A stretch of 64,000 nucleotides of DNA from Azorinus chamasolen (taxonomy: Eukaryota; Mollusca; Bivalvia; Cardiida; Solecurtidae). Position 1 is the first letter of the stretch. Each line of letters begins with the position of its first letter. The notes beneath the pieces are model-generated. The model saw nothing but the letters and a program-made list of their open reading frames with translations. It made no database searches and was not told the origin of the DNA. Positions 10,253-20,324 of the stretch are shown piece after piece. Both the position numbers and the translations under genes were made by a program. The stretch is from the NCBI GenBank assembly GCA_963576725.1, contig OY755237.1:66684269-66748268 (forward strand), read 5' to 3'.

Positions 10253-10406
10253 ACAGGCCCTCAGGCCAAGATAATATGCGTAAATTAAAACATTTTCAAG
10301 AATAACTTATAGACGATTCTAAAGAGCGGTCACAACATAGAGTTTGGTGGAGAATTGACGACTTTAGTATTTGAGTATGTACCTACGTACAGTTTATCTG
10401 TAGCCC
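10253..10406 (+). repeat. FB-E, left stem deleted
   Basis: CAGGCCAAGATAATATGCG leads straight to AGACGATTCTAAAGAGCGG, then TAGAGTTTGGTGGAG and TTTATCTGTAGCCC. Confidence 0.7.
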
Positions 10407-10408
10407 TT

Positions 10409-10659
10409 TTAACCCTTCTCTTACTGAATTTTAAAGTACATTTATCCTCCTTTACCCATGTCCTGTTGTATAATTACATATATCTTCACTGTGTACACGT
10501 ATTTCGCTGTGCAATCACTGCTGTGGAGTGCACTGGTTGCACAATCAACTTGTAAATAGTGCAGACCCTGATGAGACAGCTCCTGCAGGAGCTGTCTCAT
10601 CTGGGTCTTCACTATTTACAGGTACGTATATTGACGTGAATAGCAAGCGAATAGTTAAT
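10409..10659 (-). mobile_element. FB-G
   Basis: TTAACCCTTCTCTTACTGAA to GCAAGCGAATAGTTAA. The hairpin GTAAATAGTGCAGACCCTG reaches the apex GACAGCTCCTGCAGGAGCTG with a near-perfect complement. A second dyad, TGCAATCACTG...CAGTGATTGCA-like, recurs in other copies. Confidence 0.85.
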
Positions 10660-10738
10660 AAAAACACAGCTAATTATAATTCATATATATAGTTACAGTC
10701 TCTATTCCTTTCATGAACATTCATGGAGTAAAGGGTTA
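10660..10738 (+). repeat. FB-A right end
   Basis: CAGCTAATTATAATTCATA, then ATGAACATTCATGGAGTAAA and GGGTTAA. It is probably the remainder of an FB-A that received the FB-G. Confidence 0.55.
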
Positions 10739-10814
10739 ATTCTTTTGGCGCCAAAACCTTTTCTTCTGCAAACAATGTCAGAGTGGAGTTTACTAAACGT
10801 AAGTCAGGTGTGTC

Positions 10815-11010
10815 AAACAGTTTGTATATATATCCTGATGAGATGCCAAGTTACTCACCATCTTATCTATATCCAAACTGTTTGCAGCGGTACATTGCAG
10901 CAAGCCCTCACAGTGAGTCACTTTCCGGCATTGAAGGAGTTTAGAATAGTAGCAGATGACAGATTTTTGCAAATGACAATTGCGTTGTATGCAAAAGGTC
11001 AATAAGAGAA
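10815..11010 (-). repeat. K element, degraded
   Basis: CAAACAGTTTGTATATATATC, GATGAGATGCCAAGTTACTC and ATCCAAACTGTTTGCAGCGG form the stem; AGCAGATGACAG is typical K right-end sequence. Confidence 0.5.
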
Positions 11011-11098
11011 AATTGTCATATGTATCAGGTACAAAGATTATTAATTAGCATCTTACTCCTTTCCTTACAGGTGTTATTCGATATTGGAAATCAATATA

Positions 11099-11304
11099 CA
11101 GTAAAATCCCTCTAATGCGGCCAGCAGAAAGGGACATAATTCACAGTAGCAAATGCAGGTGGAAGCTTAATGCAGGACCAAAAGTTATGCAGAAAGCTCC
11201 TATAGGAGCTTTCTGCATAACTTTCGTCCTGCATTAAGCAACCACCTGCTTATGAAGACAGCCATGTTTGTTCATCGAGTGGTCGCATTAGAGGGGTTCC
11301 ACTG
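11099..11304 (+). mobile_element. FB-C, complete, TA-flanked
   Basis: CAGTAAAATCCCTCTAATGC to GGGGTTCCACTG with TA on both sides. The hairpin AAAGTTATGCAGAAAGCTCC has apex GCTCCTATAGGAGC. Both arms carry the TTAA seen as an insertion site elsewhere. The CAGT end and TA target are pogo/Tigger-like. Confidence 0.9.
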
Positions 11305-11369
11305 TATACTGATGATATTAGTTAGCTTTATGAATGCTGAATTTGCATGTTGGAATGGTATGTCATTGT

Positions 11370-11630
11370 TTAACCCTTTACTCCATGAATATTCATGTAA
11401 GAAATGACATGATGAATATTAATTAGATTATTTTTTAAAATGGCATATTAACAGATGAATTTTTTTACCAAAGCAGAAACTGTAGAATCAGATTTAAATT
11501 ATTTCATAAGCAAACAGAACAGAATAACTGATGAGAACCTGATTTAAGACCGCTCCAATAGGATCCATCTGATCTTCGTCTACTCTGTTTGCAAAGGCGT
11601 AGAAGGAATATTTATAGAGTAAAGGGTTAA
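11370..11630 (-). mobile_element. FB-A, complete but hairpin eroded
   Basis: TTAACCCTTTACTCCATGAA to TAGAGTAAAGGGTTAA. The stem GCAAACAGAACAGAATAACTG contains a small insertion and the apex is CCGCTCCAATAGGATCC. Confidence 0.8.
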
Positions 11631-11639
11631 TGATAAGAG

Positions 11640-11725
11640 TCTGGATTCAATATGAAAGTGCATAATTTGAAAGATAACTTTGAATGACACAGTGCAGACT
11701 CTGTCCGGTCTACTAGATTGAGCTT
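11640..11725 (-). repeat. FB-A3-like fragment
   Basis: ATTCAATATGAAAGTGCATA and AACTTTGAATGACACAGTG; no ends are preserved. Confidence 0.4.
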
Positions 11726-12254
11726 TAGGGCCATTTTGTCTTGGACAATAAATACAGGGCCTTTTTTGTCAAAAAACAGGGGGCCATAGCGTCCATTGAC
11801 CCTAAACAGTCCACCAAAGTGGCCCGTAGAGGGTAAATTAGTCCTTACCTTGGACATGTAGTTAAAGGGCCTTATTTTAAAATTTGGTTATTATCTCCCC
11901 TGAGGCCCTCTGAGGCATTTGCTGCAATTTTTAGCAACCGGTCAAGGGGCCATGGCCCCCTAACTGTATATGGCCCTGTATTGATCTACAGACCACTAAA
12001 ATGGCCCCTTCCTTCAATCTGGCGGCATGTCCGTCCGTCTGTCTGTCCGTCACACTTTCTTTTTTTGGCTGTCATTTCTAAACTAATCATTATAGAGCTT
12101 TCAAATTTCACACATGGAACAAGCATGATGAGAGGAAGTGTCATGCACAAGGGCCACAACTCTAGCATCAATATTCTTTTAGTTATTCCCCTTTTTCATA
12201 ATTATTAACAATAAGTTTTTGTGTCAGCTGCGAGCAGGTGACACATGTGTTCCT
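11726..12254. repeat. Degenerate dispersed-repeat sequence
   Basis: Contains GTCCGTCCGTCTGTCTGTCC, ATGGAACAAGCATGATGAG and AAGGGCCACAACTCTAGCA, phrases of the kind found in bivalve dispersed repeats. Several GGCCATTTTG/GGGGCCATGG stretches precede it. I cannot assign ends, and see no coding signal. Confidence 0.4.
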
Positions 12255-13205
12255 CCGAACACTCTTGTGATAGTATTTCAGTCATATCAAGATGTCCAAC
12301 TAATAACAGGTGGAAGAAGACCCCAGAGGTTCTTCTGGGCAAGGAACAAATTGCATTTTTTTTAGCAGAAAAACAGTATTTTGTCTTGAAAAACCCTTAA
12401 ATTGTCCTGGAAACCCTTGAAAAACCCTTAAAAATGATTTTCATGAGTGATTTTGAGATCTTTGTTGGAAAAATTGTCTGCAAAAAGTAAACCAAAAAAC
12501 AATGTGAGAATCCGAAGAATAACTGTACCGCACTGCGGATTGAGTTTACTCTGTCACTCTCTGTCATCTAGACGCTTGTTGTCAATGATAAACTGCACCG
12601 GTATCAAGCGTTCAGTGAATACAGTAGGAATAAACCTTATATTATACACATGCGGTCTCGTCTGCAGTTTGGTTTGCGCTAAAAAGGAAAAATTAAAAAT
12701 GGGAAAGTGTATATTTAATCAAAAGTAGTTAACTGACTCTCAATTCGAAACTTGAATCAAAGATTTCAAAGGATCCAAAAATGCTGCGCTGTCACGTGTG
12801 TGTGAATGCAACAAAGTGAAATTAGTGGAAAATGGTCGAGCTTGCGTTAGCCATTATATCGCTGTATCATCCTTGCAGTCTGCACCTATTACTAATATGT
12901 TATAAGACACTTCATCTGACATCACTGTCTTTGGTTACTGTTGATTTAAGAATTACCCCACCCACCTCTTCCACCAAGTAAGATGTTGGAATCCATGAAG
13001 AATTAAGGTGAGAGAGTAAACTCAGTTTAGCAATTAAAGCAGTTTACTATAATTGTTAGAAACTGCATACCCATTTCATGATGTGTGCAGTTTGTATCCC
13101 ATAAAGTCTAGGTAAGAGATTCGTATAGCTTTGATTTTGATGGCCTTAAATTTGAACTGGAAGGCCTTAAAAAACCCTTGAAAAACCCTTGAATTTTTCC
13201 CCAGA
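12255..13205. other. No gene seen; possible old transposon remnant
   Basis: Runs of AAACCCTTGAAAAACCCTT occur near both edges (about 12395-12435 and 13165-13195) in the same orientation, a pattern reminiscent of other invertebrate transposon ends. The interior has GC-richer patches (12510-12690) without consistent frame or splice signals. Confidence 0.35.
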
Positions 13206-13445
13206 AAGTTTGTATGAACCATGTAATGTTTTCGCTCTGTTGGTTGGCGTGTCTGTTTGTCTCCAACTTTAATATATATGTTAGCGATAATTTAGTCACC
13301 ATTGTGCATACATACTTCAAAGTTGGCACGCATGTGCAACTTATGGAAGCAAACATTTCTAGGGGTGACTTATTAAGGTCAAGGTCATACATCAAGGCCA
13401 AAGGTCATATCAGGGGCATAATTTTTCACAAACACATCTTGTGTT
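13206..13445 (-). repeat. N-type dispersed repeat, one unit
   Basis: On the minus strand it reads CACAAGATGTGTTTGTG, then ATTATGCCCCTGATATGACC and GTATGACCTTGACCTTAATA, matching the copy at 36512. This phrase is very common in bivalve genomes (recall, not checked). Confidence 0.75.
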
Positions 13446-13451
13446 GAAATG

Positions 13452-13656
13452 CAGTAAACCCCTCTACACTGTAATTCTAGTTGAGAAGAATTTCGACACC
13501 TTTAGACAGGTGGTTGCTTGATGCAGGGTGAAAGTCATGCAGAAAGCTCCTAGAGGAGCTTTCTGCATGACTTTCACCCTGCATGAAGCTGCCACCTGTC
13601 CCCAAGACGGATATTTATACTAAATTGAATTTACAGTTTTAAGAGAGGTTTTACTG
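13452..13656 (+). mobile_element. FB-C variant, complete
   Basis: CAGTAAACCCCTCTACACTG to AGAGAGGTTTTACTG; the right side has TA. Near-perfect hairpin TGCAGGGTGAAAGTCATGC with apex GCTCCTAGAGGAGC. The arms lack the TTAA of standard FB-C (CTTGATGCAGG instead). Confidence 0.85.
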
Positions 13657-13950
13657 TATTCTGTTTATTTTGTTTGGTTCCTTATATTCAGTCTCAGCTG
13701 CTCATCATCTCATTTTGATACAAAATTTCTGCTCAGATGATCATCCTGCTTAGTTTCTTGATTGGTAATATTTTATGATGCAGAGAGAGCATAAGCTGTC
13801 ACATCACATAGGTTCAGCGATGTTTTGATGTCGAAGAAAGATGAAATTTGTTGTTCCGTGTCAGTCAATTATTCTTCAAGGAAATTAAATTTTCCCTGTC
13901 ATATTGCCAATTTGTCGCTTCTGCCCATAGGGAAAGTTTCTATGTACAAT

Positions 13951-14134
13951 AACCCTTTCCTCCATAAATATACCATTCTACACTTTGCAACTGTAGTAGA
14001 TCCAGATCAGACGGCTCCTGTAGGAGTCATCTGATCAGGCTCTGCTCTGTGTGCTTATGAATTAATAAAGATATGATTCCACAGTTTCTACTAATGCCAA
14101 AACTTCCTCTGTTCATGTTTCATTAAAAAATGAA
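13951..14134 (+). repeat. FB-A, right end lost
   Basis: TAACCCTTTCCTCCATAAAT, then an eroded arm (GCAACTGTAGTAGATCC), apex GACGGCTCCTGTAGGAGTC and right-half sequence up to TTCATTAAAAAATGAATG. Confidence 0.7.
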
Positions 14135-14342
14135 TGGGTGCTGTAGAAGTTTTTCTTTTTTTTTATTCTTCCAAAATGTTCATAATCAATACAAAGAATC
14201 ATTTCACTACTAATGAATGAAAACAAGTTGTTTATACATTTAAAACTTTTTCTGCTCCCGATCACTACGAAAACATCTTAATAAGGCATATTTCTCTCGT
14301 TTTCAGTAGTACTTTGAGCAGTTTTCTAGTCTGACAGTCTTT

Positions 14343-14573
14343 TTAAACCCTAAAATAAGTTCTTCATGAATATATATTAGATTAACTGTTACAATTGCAA
14401 ATGGACAGAAGACATTTTGACCATGGCAGAAATTGTAGAACCATATTCTGTATTATATGATAAGCAAACAGAGCAGACCCTGGTCAGACAGTTCCTATAG
14501 GAGCTGTCTGCTCGGGGTCTACGAGACTGTTTGCAAAGGCATAGAAAGACGTATTTATGGAATAAAGGGTTAA
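14343..14573 (-). mobile_element. FB-A
   Basis: TTAAACCCTAAAATAAGTTC to GGAATAAAGGGTTAA; hairpin GACAGTTCCTATAGGAGCTG. Confidence 0.8.
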
Positions 14574-14665
14574 TTCGATATTCATGTGGTCACTTAAGCA
14601 TCTGATCTGAGTCTACTCTGTTAGCAAAAAAGTAGGAAGGCATATTAATGGAGTAAGGGATTAAG
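14574..14665 (-). repeat. FB-A deletion derivative
   Basis: The left end ATATTCATG joins to AGCATCTGATCTGAGTCTAC and the right end GGAGTAAGGGATTAA, with the interior and one arm missing. It follows directly on the previous copy. Confidence 0.6.
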
Positions 14666-14697
14666 CAACCATTAGAAAAAAGTCTTATTCTGAGTCT

Positions 14698-14868
14698 GTA
14701 ACCCTTTCTCTGTTGCATATTGTATAAGAAATAATTATAATGACAATTAATATTAATTAGATTAATTGTAATAACAGCACATATGAACACATTAGCCTTT
14801 GACCACGAGCCGTCTGATCTGGGCCTACTCTGATTTGCTAAGATGTGTTTATATCATGTACAAGGTTA
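14698..14868 (-). repeat. FB-A, left arm deleted
   Basis: TAACCCTTTCTCTGTTGCAT, AATATTAATTAGATTAATTG, then GAGCCGTCTGATCTGGGCC and a decayed right end (ACAAGGTTAAG). Confidence 0.65.
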
Positions 14869-15032
14869 AGAAATGAAATGTTAAATGATTTCTATACTGG
14901 CTGCGAAAGGTTTTCATCGATCATTAGGAAGAAAATTGAATTTATTTTGGTAGAGTTTTCTGCTTCATTTATTAATCTTTATCCTGCTGTAATACTCATT
15001 GCTGTCTGCTCACTTCTGATCTGGTGCAAGTT

Positions 15033-15247
15033 TTAACCCTTTCCTTCATATATAAACATGTCTTCACGCATTTGCAAACAGAATAGACCCAGATCAGACG
15101 GCTCCTATTGGATCAGGGTCTGCTCTGTTTGCTTTTGACATGCAATAGATCTGATTCTACAGTTTTTGTCAAAGCAAAGAATTTACTTGAAAAGTTTACA
15201 TCATTAAAATTCAGCTTATACATGAATATTGAACAGGGAAAGGGTTG
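15033..15247 (+). mobile_element. FB-A2, apex deleted
   Basis: TTAACCCTTTCCTTCATATA to GGGAAAGGGTTGA. The apex reads GACGGCTCCTATTGGATCAG: the AGGAGCCGTCT side is missing. Confidence 0.8.
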
Positions 15248-15467
15248 AGGGACTAATGGCGACTTGGATTTTGATGAGAGACCAAGTTTTGATGACTCAT
15301 TCAATTTCAAGCTGGTTGCAGATTCGAGTCTTGTAAGAATTAGCGAAACACAAGTTAAGTGGAAAATTATTGGTTAAGTTCATTTAAATCTTACACTTAC
15401 TCTCTTGCTCCTTGAATGTTGAGTAATTTATACTTGCAACTATTTGTAGATAAATACTTGGTATACT

Positions 15468-15642
15468 CTTTGAATCTTACACTGTTATTTGCAAACGATG
15501 TAGACCCTGATTAGAGGGCTCCTAGAGGAGCCCTCTGATCAGGGTCTGCACTGTTTGTCATTCAAAGTCCTCCAGCCTTCAATCTCATTGCACTATATGG
15601 TTTATTACTGATGGGCGATTCCACACTAATCAGCGTTGAACG
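15468..15642 (+). repeat. FB-A3
   Basis: Stem GCAAACGATGTAGACCCTG, apex GGGCTCCTAGAGGAGCCC, return GGGTCTGCACTGTTTGTCA, right end CGTTGAACGGGTTAA. Confidence 0.75.
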
Positions 15643-15649
15643 GGTTAAT

Positions 15650-15795
15650 CAAAAGTATGATGTTTTTCTCCAATCACTTTCGTAAAGAAAACGATCAAAA
15701 TGTCAAACAATCTTGATCCTCGTAAAAGACTAAAGGTCCTTGACCTTTCATCTGGATCAAAAGATTATCACGGTTTTCCAAAGTTTTCGTGTAGA
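15650..15795 (+). repeat. K-like fragment
   Basis: TGTCAAACAATCTTGATCC and CATCTGGATCAAAAG are imperfect K arms. Confidence 0.4.
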
Positions 15796-16011
15796 TTCCT
15801 AAAGCATGCATGTAATATTAATGAACCCAACATTATTCTACAAGCAACACAGGATAAATCAGCTTAGCTAGTGTATTATATAGCCAGATATAATTCGATC
15901 AAGGAGCTTAGCAGAAAGTATGTAGTATCGTTTTACAGTCCCGGAGTGTCACACAAGCAGTAAGCTTTAGCTAGCCATGAAAAGAAATGGAATTTATCTT
16001 TACAAACTGTT

Positions 16012-16196
16012 CAACCCTTTATTCCATGAATATTCATGTAACAAATTATGATATCATGCATATTAATTAGGTTTACTGTTAATTAATGGCACATGGCCAC
16101 AGGAATTTCTGGCCATTGCAGAAACTCACGGTAGAATCACATCATTATCATCAACAGTGTTTGAAAAAAAAAACAGTGGTAGAAAAAGGGTTTTAA
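16012..16196 (-). repeat. FB-A, hairpin lost
   Basis: TCAACCCTTTATTCCATGAA, GCATATTAATTAGG and CATTGCAGAAACTC; the hairpin is replaced by CAGTGTTTGAAAA before AGGGTTTTAA. Confidence 0.6.
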
Positions 16197-16642
16197 TAGA
16201 ATTATTTTGTGATTCAGTTACCTTTATGTGTTAAATGCTATAGTGTGTAAATATGTAACAGAAAACCTATGGAGAATCAGTGTTGAGAGGAATAAACAAA
16301 ACAGATTATCTGAAAAGAAATATCGTCTGAGATTTCTGGTGATCGGAAAATGTCGCAGTCGATTATTCGCGAGTGCTCAGATGAGTTTTGAAGGAGGACA
16401 TAGAAGGAATTTAAATGATAAGAAAGGACAAAACAAACAATTGAAATTGCTTAAGAAATCCAGTGAATTGATCAGAAGTATATTAAATCTGGTAGAATGT
16501 AGCCAGTGGACCAATATATGGGGAAATTGTAAATGCTTTAAAAAACAACAAATTGGTGGAAATTAATGTTTGTTTAGAAACAAAGTTTCTCTTGGAGCTC
16601 TTTCTAAAGAGGGCTTTTCCTCCCTTTTCTGCTATATTCTAG
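16197..16642. other. No supported gene; purine-rich unique stretch
   Basis: Contains an open frame of 112 codons (16228-16566) that is rich in K, N, L and I and has no recognisable motif; I judge it fortuitous. An AAAATGTCGCAG start context near 16346 opens only 13 codons. The polypyrimidine tract at 16616-16640 leads into the candidate exon that follows. Confidence 0.4.
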
Positions 16643-16701
16643 GTGCATTATATGAGAAGGATTGTATATTGAGGCTCCAAAATGTATGCAGGGGATCCAG
16701 G
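16643..16701 (+). CDS. Candidate exon (59 nt), unconfirmed
   Basis: A strong pyrimidine tract ending TATATTCTAG precedes it, and GGGTGAGT supplies a good donor. Only one frame is open: it enters needing two bases of a codon and leaves in phase 0, reading ALYEKDCILRLQNVCRGSR. I do not recognise the peptide. Its phases chain with the candidate at 39252 and then with the firm exon at 47044, which fits one gene on this strand, but such agreement has roughly a one-in-nine chance of arising by accident. An unrelated gene or a decoy splice pair is also possible. Confidence 0.35.
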
Positions 16702-16884
16702 GTGAGTCACTCTGCAAGTCTTAATTATAGAGTTGCCTCTCTTTATTTATAATCAACTTTTATTTTTGACACTCACCTTATCACTGATCTGTGACATTTT
16801 TGTGTATATAATTTTACCTTTATGTATATTCATGTTGTAACTGTCACTTGCTCACAGATAGACTTGAAACTTCACATTTTCCCC

Positions 16885-17040
16885 TTAACCCTTTGAATGT
16901 GGGAGACGAGTGTACTTAGTGTAGACCCAGATCAGAGGACTCCTAGAGGAGACCTCTGAATAGGGTCTGCAATGTTTGAATATCAAAATCCTGTCGCAAA
17001 TTATATCTTTTCATACTGAAAGAACTCTATTGTTATAATT
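16885..17040 (+). repeat. FB-A3, right end lost
   Basis: TTAACCCTTTGAATGTGGGA, apex GGACTCCTAGAGGAGACC, return GGGTCTGCAATGTTTG. The first stem segment (GCAAACA) is missing. Confidence 0.75.
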
Positions 17041-17225
17041 TTTATAATGTAAACTTTTCAAGGGAATTTTTTGCTTTGACAAAAACTGTAGAATGAGATC
17101 AATATCATGTCTAAAGGAAACACAACTGACCCTGATCAGATGGTTCCTACAGGAGCTGTCTGATATGGGTCTACTGTGTTTGCAAATGCGTGAAAAGGCA
17201 TTTATATGAGCGAAAGGCAGGTTAA
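17040..17225 (-). repeat. FB-A, left end lost
   Basis: GACAAAAACTGTAGAATGAG, hairpin GATGGTTCCTACAGGAGCTG, TGCGTGAAAAGGCATTTATA and GGCAGGTTAA. Confidence 0.7.
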
Positions 17226-17452
17226 CCCTTTCCTCCATAAATACGCCTTTCTTCGCCTCTGTTTAAGTCACTTAATGAAACTATTGTGTTAAATAGAGCA
17301 TTTGCTCCTATAGGAGCAAATGCTCTATGATTTATCACAATGGTTTCAAACTACAAATTCTAAAATTTTACTTTTATCTAGTAAATGCTCCTTGTGGGTA
17401 GATTCATTCAAATAGGTTGGGTCTAAAAAATACCTATGGAGGAAAGGGTTAA
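17222..17452 (-). mobile_element. FB-B, complete
   Basis: TTAACCCTTTCCTCCATAAA to GGAGGAAAGGGTTAA; hairpin TAGAGCATTTGCTCCTATAG with its complement. It abuts the preceding FB-A. Confidence 0.85.
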
Positions 17453-17532
17453 ACAATGATTGACCATACCACTTTGATAACTCAACATTTAAAGGGTAAA
17501 CTCCTGAGCTCCATTAAATAGCAATTGTCTGC

Positions 17533-17803
17533 TTAACCCTTTCCTTCATATAAACGCCTTTCCAGGCATTTGCAAACAGAGTAGACCCAGATCAGGCGTC
17601 TCCTATAGGAGCCATCTGATCAGGGTCTGCTCTGTTTGCTAATAGAATTTGATAGTTCTGTTTCATTACTTTCTAAAATGGCTACTGTGAATGTTCCACC
17701 TTCCATTTTTAAATATTACTGTTTTGTTCATGAATATTCAATAGGTATTGAAATAAACATAGATCAGGGAAAGAGTTTAAGTTAGATCAGGGAAAGAGTT
17801 TAA
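17533..17803 (+). mobile_element. FB-A2 with duplicated terminus
   Basis: TTAACCCTTTCCTTCATATA to GGGAAAGAGTTTAAG, after which TTAGATCAGGGAAAGAGTTT is repeated once more. Apex GGCGTCTCCTATAGGAGCC. Confidence 0.8.
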
Positions 17804-18019
17804 GTAAGTCCTCTAAGTAAACTCTTTCATTTCTTTAAATTATAAAAAAACATGATTAGGGAGTAAAGCAGTTTGTACCCAGATGAAATGCAACATTATT
17901 TGACATTTTAACAATTATCCACACGTATTAGTTTGCAAAGGTTATTTCAGCTTGGCTCCTCACCAGCAATTAGAAAATATTAACAATTATAACTTGAACA
18001 TAATGAACAGGAAAATAGA

Positions 18020-18273
18020 TAACCCTTTACTCCATCAATATTCATGTTGAAAATAATGACACCATGAATATCAATTACCTGTAGTTTTTTGATAGCATAG
18101 GAATACAAGAATATAAATTTTAACCAATTCAGAAAGTGTATCAGAGATCTATAATTATTGTGTCAAAGCAAACAGAGTAGACCCTGATCAGACGGCTCCT
18201 ACAGGAGCCGTCTGATCTGGGTCTACTCTGTTTGCAATGGCGTAGAAAAGCGTATTTCTGGAATAAAGGGTTT
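18020..18273 (-). mobile_element. FB-A, complete with well-paired hairpin
   Basis: TAACCCTTTACTCCATCAAT to GGAATAAAGGGTTT. The hairpin GCAAACAGAGTAGACCCTG to GATCTGGGTCTACTCTGTTTGC surrounds GACGGCTCCTACAGGAGCC; only one stem mismatch remains. Confidence 0.85.
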
Positions 18274-18518
18274 GAAGGCATAACGTAATCAGGTTAAGGG
18301 TTAACACAGACTTAATCAGTCACTGGTTCCAACAGTTCGGTATATCAGGTATATAATAATTAGACTATGTCATTCACAGCTGACAATTCTTTTGACCTTT
18401 GAGACAAACCATCTGACTTGGATGAATTAAACCCCAGTCAACCCTCCGACCTACTAGCATCAAATTCCCTCTAGAACCTGGAAAATTTGTTTGAACACAA
18501 TGATCAAATCTAACTCAG

Positions 18519-19068
18519 AGCAACAGATAAAGGTGCATAATTATATACAGTGCTCCCTCTCTACAACGACACCCTTTGGGATACGAAAATTGTATGTGTT
18601 GTTAAGAGGGAGTTGTTATAGGGAGGGAAAATCAATCATAATTATCTTGTTTGCAGATCCCCAGATAGGGTGTATTTCGAGAACTAAAACCGTTATGCCT
18701 CCATCAAACCCTATGTTGTGACCACTCTTTAGAATCGTCACAAAGTCACAAAGGGTTTGATGGAGGCATAAAGAAAATACGATGGAAAAAGTTTTTTCTG
18801 GAGTCGTGTTGTTTCGGAAACAGTGACATGCGTTGTTGTAAGGAGGGAATCATTATTGAGAGGGCCGTTGTAGGGAGGGAGCACTGTACTACCTAAATCG
18901 CCCTTTCTCAATCAAACCCAATGTTGTGACCACTCTTTAGAACCGTCTCAAAAAGATGATTCTAAAGAGTAGTCTCAACATAGGGTGGAGAAATAAAGAC
19001 GATTTTCTTGATTTTTTTTTAATTTACGCATCTTATCTGGACCTGCAAACTACATTCACAGATTCAAA
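18519..19068 (-). mobile_element. FB-E carrying an FB-D
   Basis: The left end CAACAGATAAAGGTGCATA (18526-18544) and the right part from CTACCTAAATCGCC through the stem CACTCTTTAGAACCGTCTC to GCATCTTATCTGGACCTG (19055) form one FB-E. FB-D sits between them at TA. Confidence 0.75.
18548..18886 (-). mobile_element. FB-D, TA-flanked, nested in FB-E
   Basis: Inverted ends CAGTGCTCCCTCTCTACAAC and TGTAGGGAGGGAGCACTG, flanked by TA. The core ATGCCTCCATCAAACCCTAT, then CCACTCTTTAGAATCGTC, resembles the FB-E stem, but most of the second arm is deleted here. Confidence 0.85.
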
Positions 19069-19078
19069 TGGAAACCTT

Positions 19079-19524
19079 TTAACCCTTTCCTTTATATTAA
19101 CCCCTTTCATGCCTTTGCAAACAGAGTAGATCCAGATCAGACTGCTCCTGTAGGAGCCTTCTATTGTTTGCCTGTTTACCGATTCCTCCATAAATACGCC
19201 TTTCTACGTCTCTGTAAAAGTCACCTTTTGAAACCATTGTGATAAATAGAGCATTTGCACTATATCATCTAAGGAGCAAATGCTCTATTTATCACATTGG
19301 TTTCAGAACTAAACAATTTTAAAAATGTTCCTATTCCTAAAACATTCCTAAAAATAGCCTATGAGGTAATGGGTTAAATACCCCAGTAATATAGATCTGA
19401 TTATATAGTTTCTGCCATGACCAAACAGTGATGGTTTCATATTATTACCTATAAAACTTAATCTAATAAATATTCAAGATGTAATTATTTCTTGCATATA
19501 AATATTTGTGAGGAAATGGTTTAA
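19079..19524 (+). mobile_element. FB-A2 carrying an FB-B
   Basis: The left part 19079-19176 holds TTAACCCTTTCCTTTATATT and the first hairpin arm. The right part 19378-19524 resumes at AGTAATATAGATCTGATTAT and ends AGGAAATGGTTTAA. Confidence 0.75.
19176..19377 (-). mobile_element. FB-B nested in FB-A
   Basis: TTTACCGATTCCTCCATAAA to GTAATGGGTTAA. The apex is expanded to CACTATATCATCTAAGG between the GAGCATTTG and CAAATGCTC arms. Confidence 0.8.
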
Positions 19525-19556
19525 CCAAAATTGAAATAAGGATTATTGGTTATTAT

Positions 19557-19779
19557 TTAACCCTTTCAATCATAAATATGCCTTTTTATGCCACTGTAAA
19601 TTTTAGTCACTTGTTGAAAACGTTGTGATTAATAAAGCATTTGCTCCTATAGGAGCAAATGCTGTATTTAAATTACAAAATTCTAAAACATTCCTTTTCT
19701 CTAGTTAATGCTCCTTTTCGGTAGATTTATTCAAAGAGGTTGGATCTAAAAATTTATAGCCTATGAGGGAATGGGTTAA
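19557..19779 (-). mobile_element. FB-B, complete
   Basis: TTAACCCTTTCAATCATAAA to GAGGGAATGGGTTAA; apex GCTCCTATAGGAGC. Part of the outer stem on the right is deleted (TGCTGTATTTAAATTAC). Confidence 0.85.
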
Positions 19780-19784
19780 ACCCT

Positions 19785-19918
19785 TTTCCCAATCAGGGTC
19801 TGCACTGTTTGTTGTTCAAAACCTCTAGCAAGTTTAAGCCTTTCATACGGAGTGGACTCTATTGATTATAAAATACCAATGGGCTAGTCCTTGAAAAGTC
19901 AGTGATGAAAGGGGTAAT
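19785..19918 (+). repeat. FB-A3, right half
   Basis: AATCAGGGTCTGCACTGTTTG, AACCTCTAGCAAGTTTAAGC and GATGAAAGGGGTAA; left end and first arm missing. Confidence 0.6.
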
Positions 19919-20239
19919 GTTCTAAATATGTCCAAAAATAAACTTTGATTTGACCTTAACATTTTATTATAAACAAAGCTCTTGACTTGTTTTGTATGAA
20001 TTTGTATTAACCATTGTAAACCTGACTGTCATTCAGACGAGATATGAATAGCTTCATCAGGCTCCAATTATTTTACAACCTTCTCGCTTCTGTAAAAAAA
20101 ATCTGAGCAAGAGAAGGGGCATTTTTGGAATTCAACAATTTTGACCGGGTTTTATTATATTTTTGCGGACAACAATATCTTTGCATGCAAAGGGTTAAAG
20201 GAATGTTGAGAAGTATCACTTTATGGTGGGTCATTTGAT
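19919..20239. other. No gene seen
   Basis: AT-rich sequence without splice-flanked open segments. It contains TTGCATGCAAAGGGTTAA at 20171-20198, which looks like the right end of a lost K element. Confidence 0.4.
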
Positions 20240-20324
20240 GGACAAGATCTTACCTGTCTGTCTTTAAGACAATTCATATAGTGGTCACAACATGGGGTTT
20301 GGTGGAGAAATGATGATTTTAGTA
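20240..20324 (+). repeat. FB-E fragment
   Basis: TAGTGGTCACAACATGGGG, then TTGGTGGAGAAATGATGAT; the left arm is a short relic. Confidence 0.6.

Noticed and set aside
10774..10797. ATGTCAGAGTGG... followed by GTAAGT, as a possible first exon
   Set aside because: One GTAAGT is expected every few kb by chance; only eight codons and adjacent to K sequence.
16228..16566. 112-codon open frame
   Set aside because: No motif, ordinary AT-rich composition, no splice or start context that sets it apart; length is not exceptional for 64 kb.
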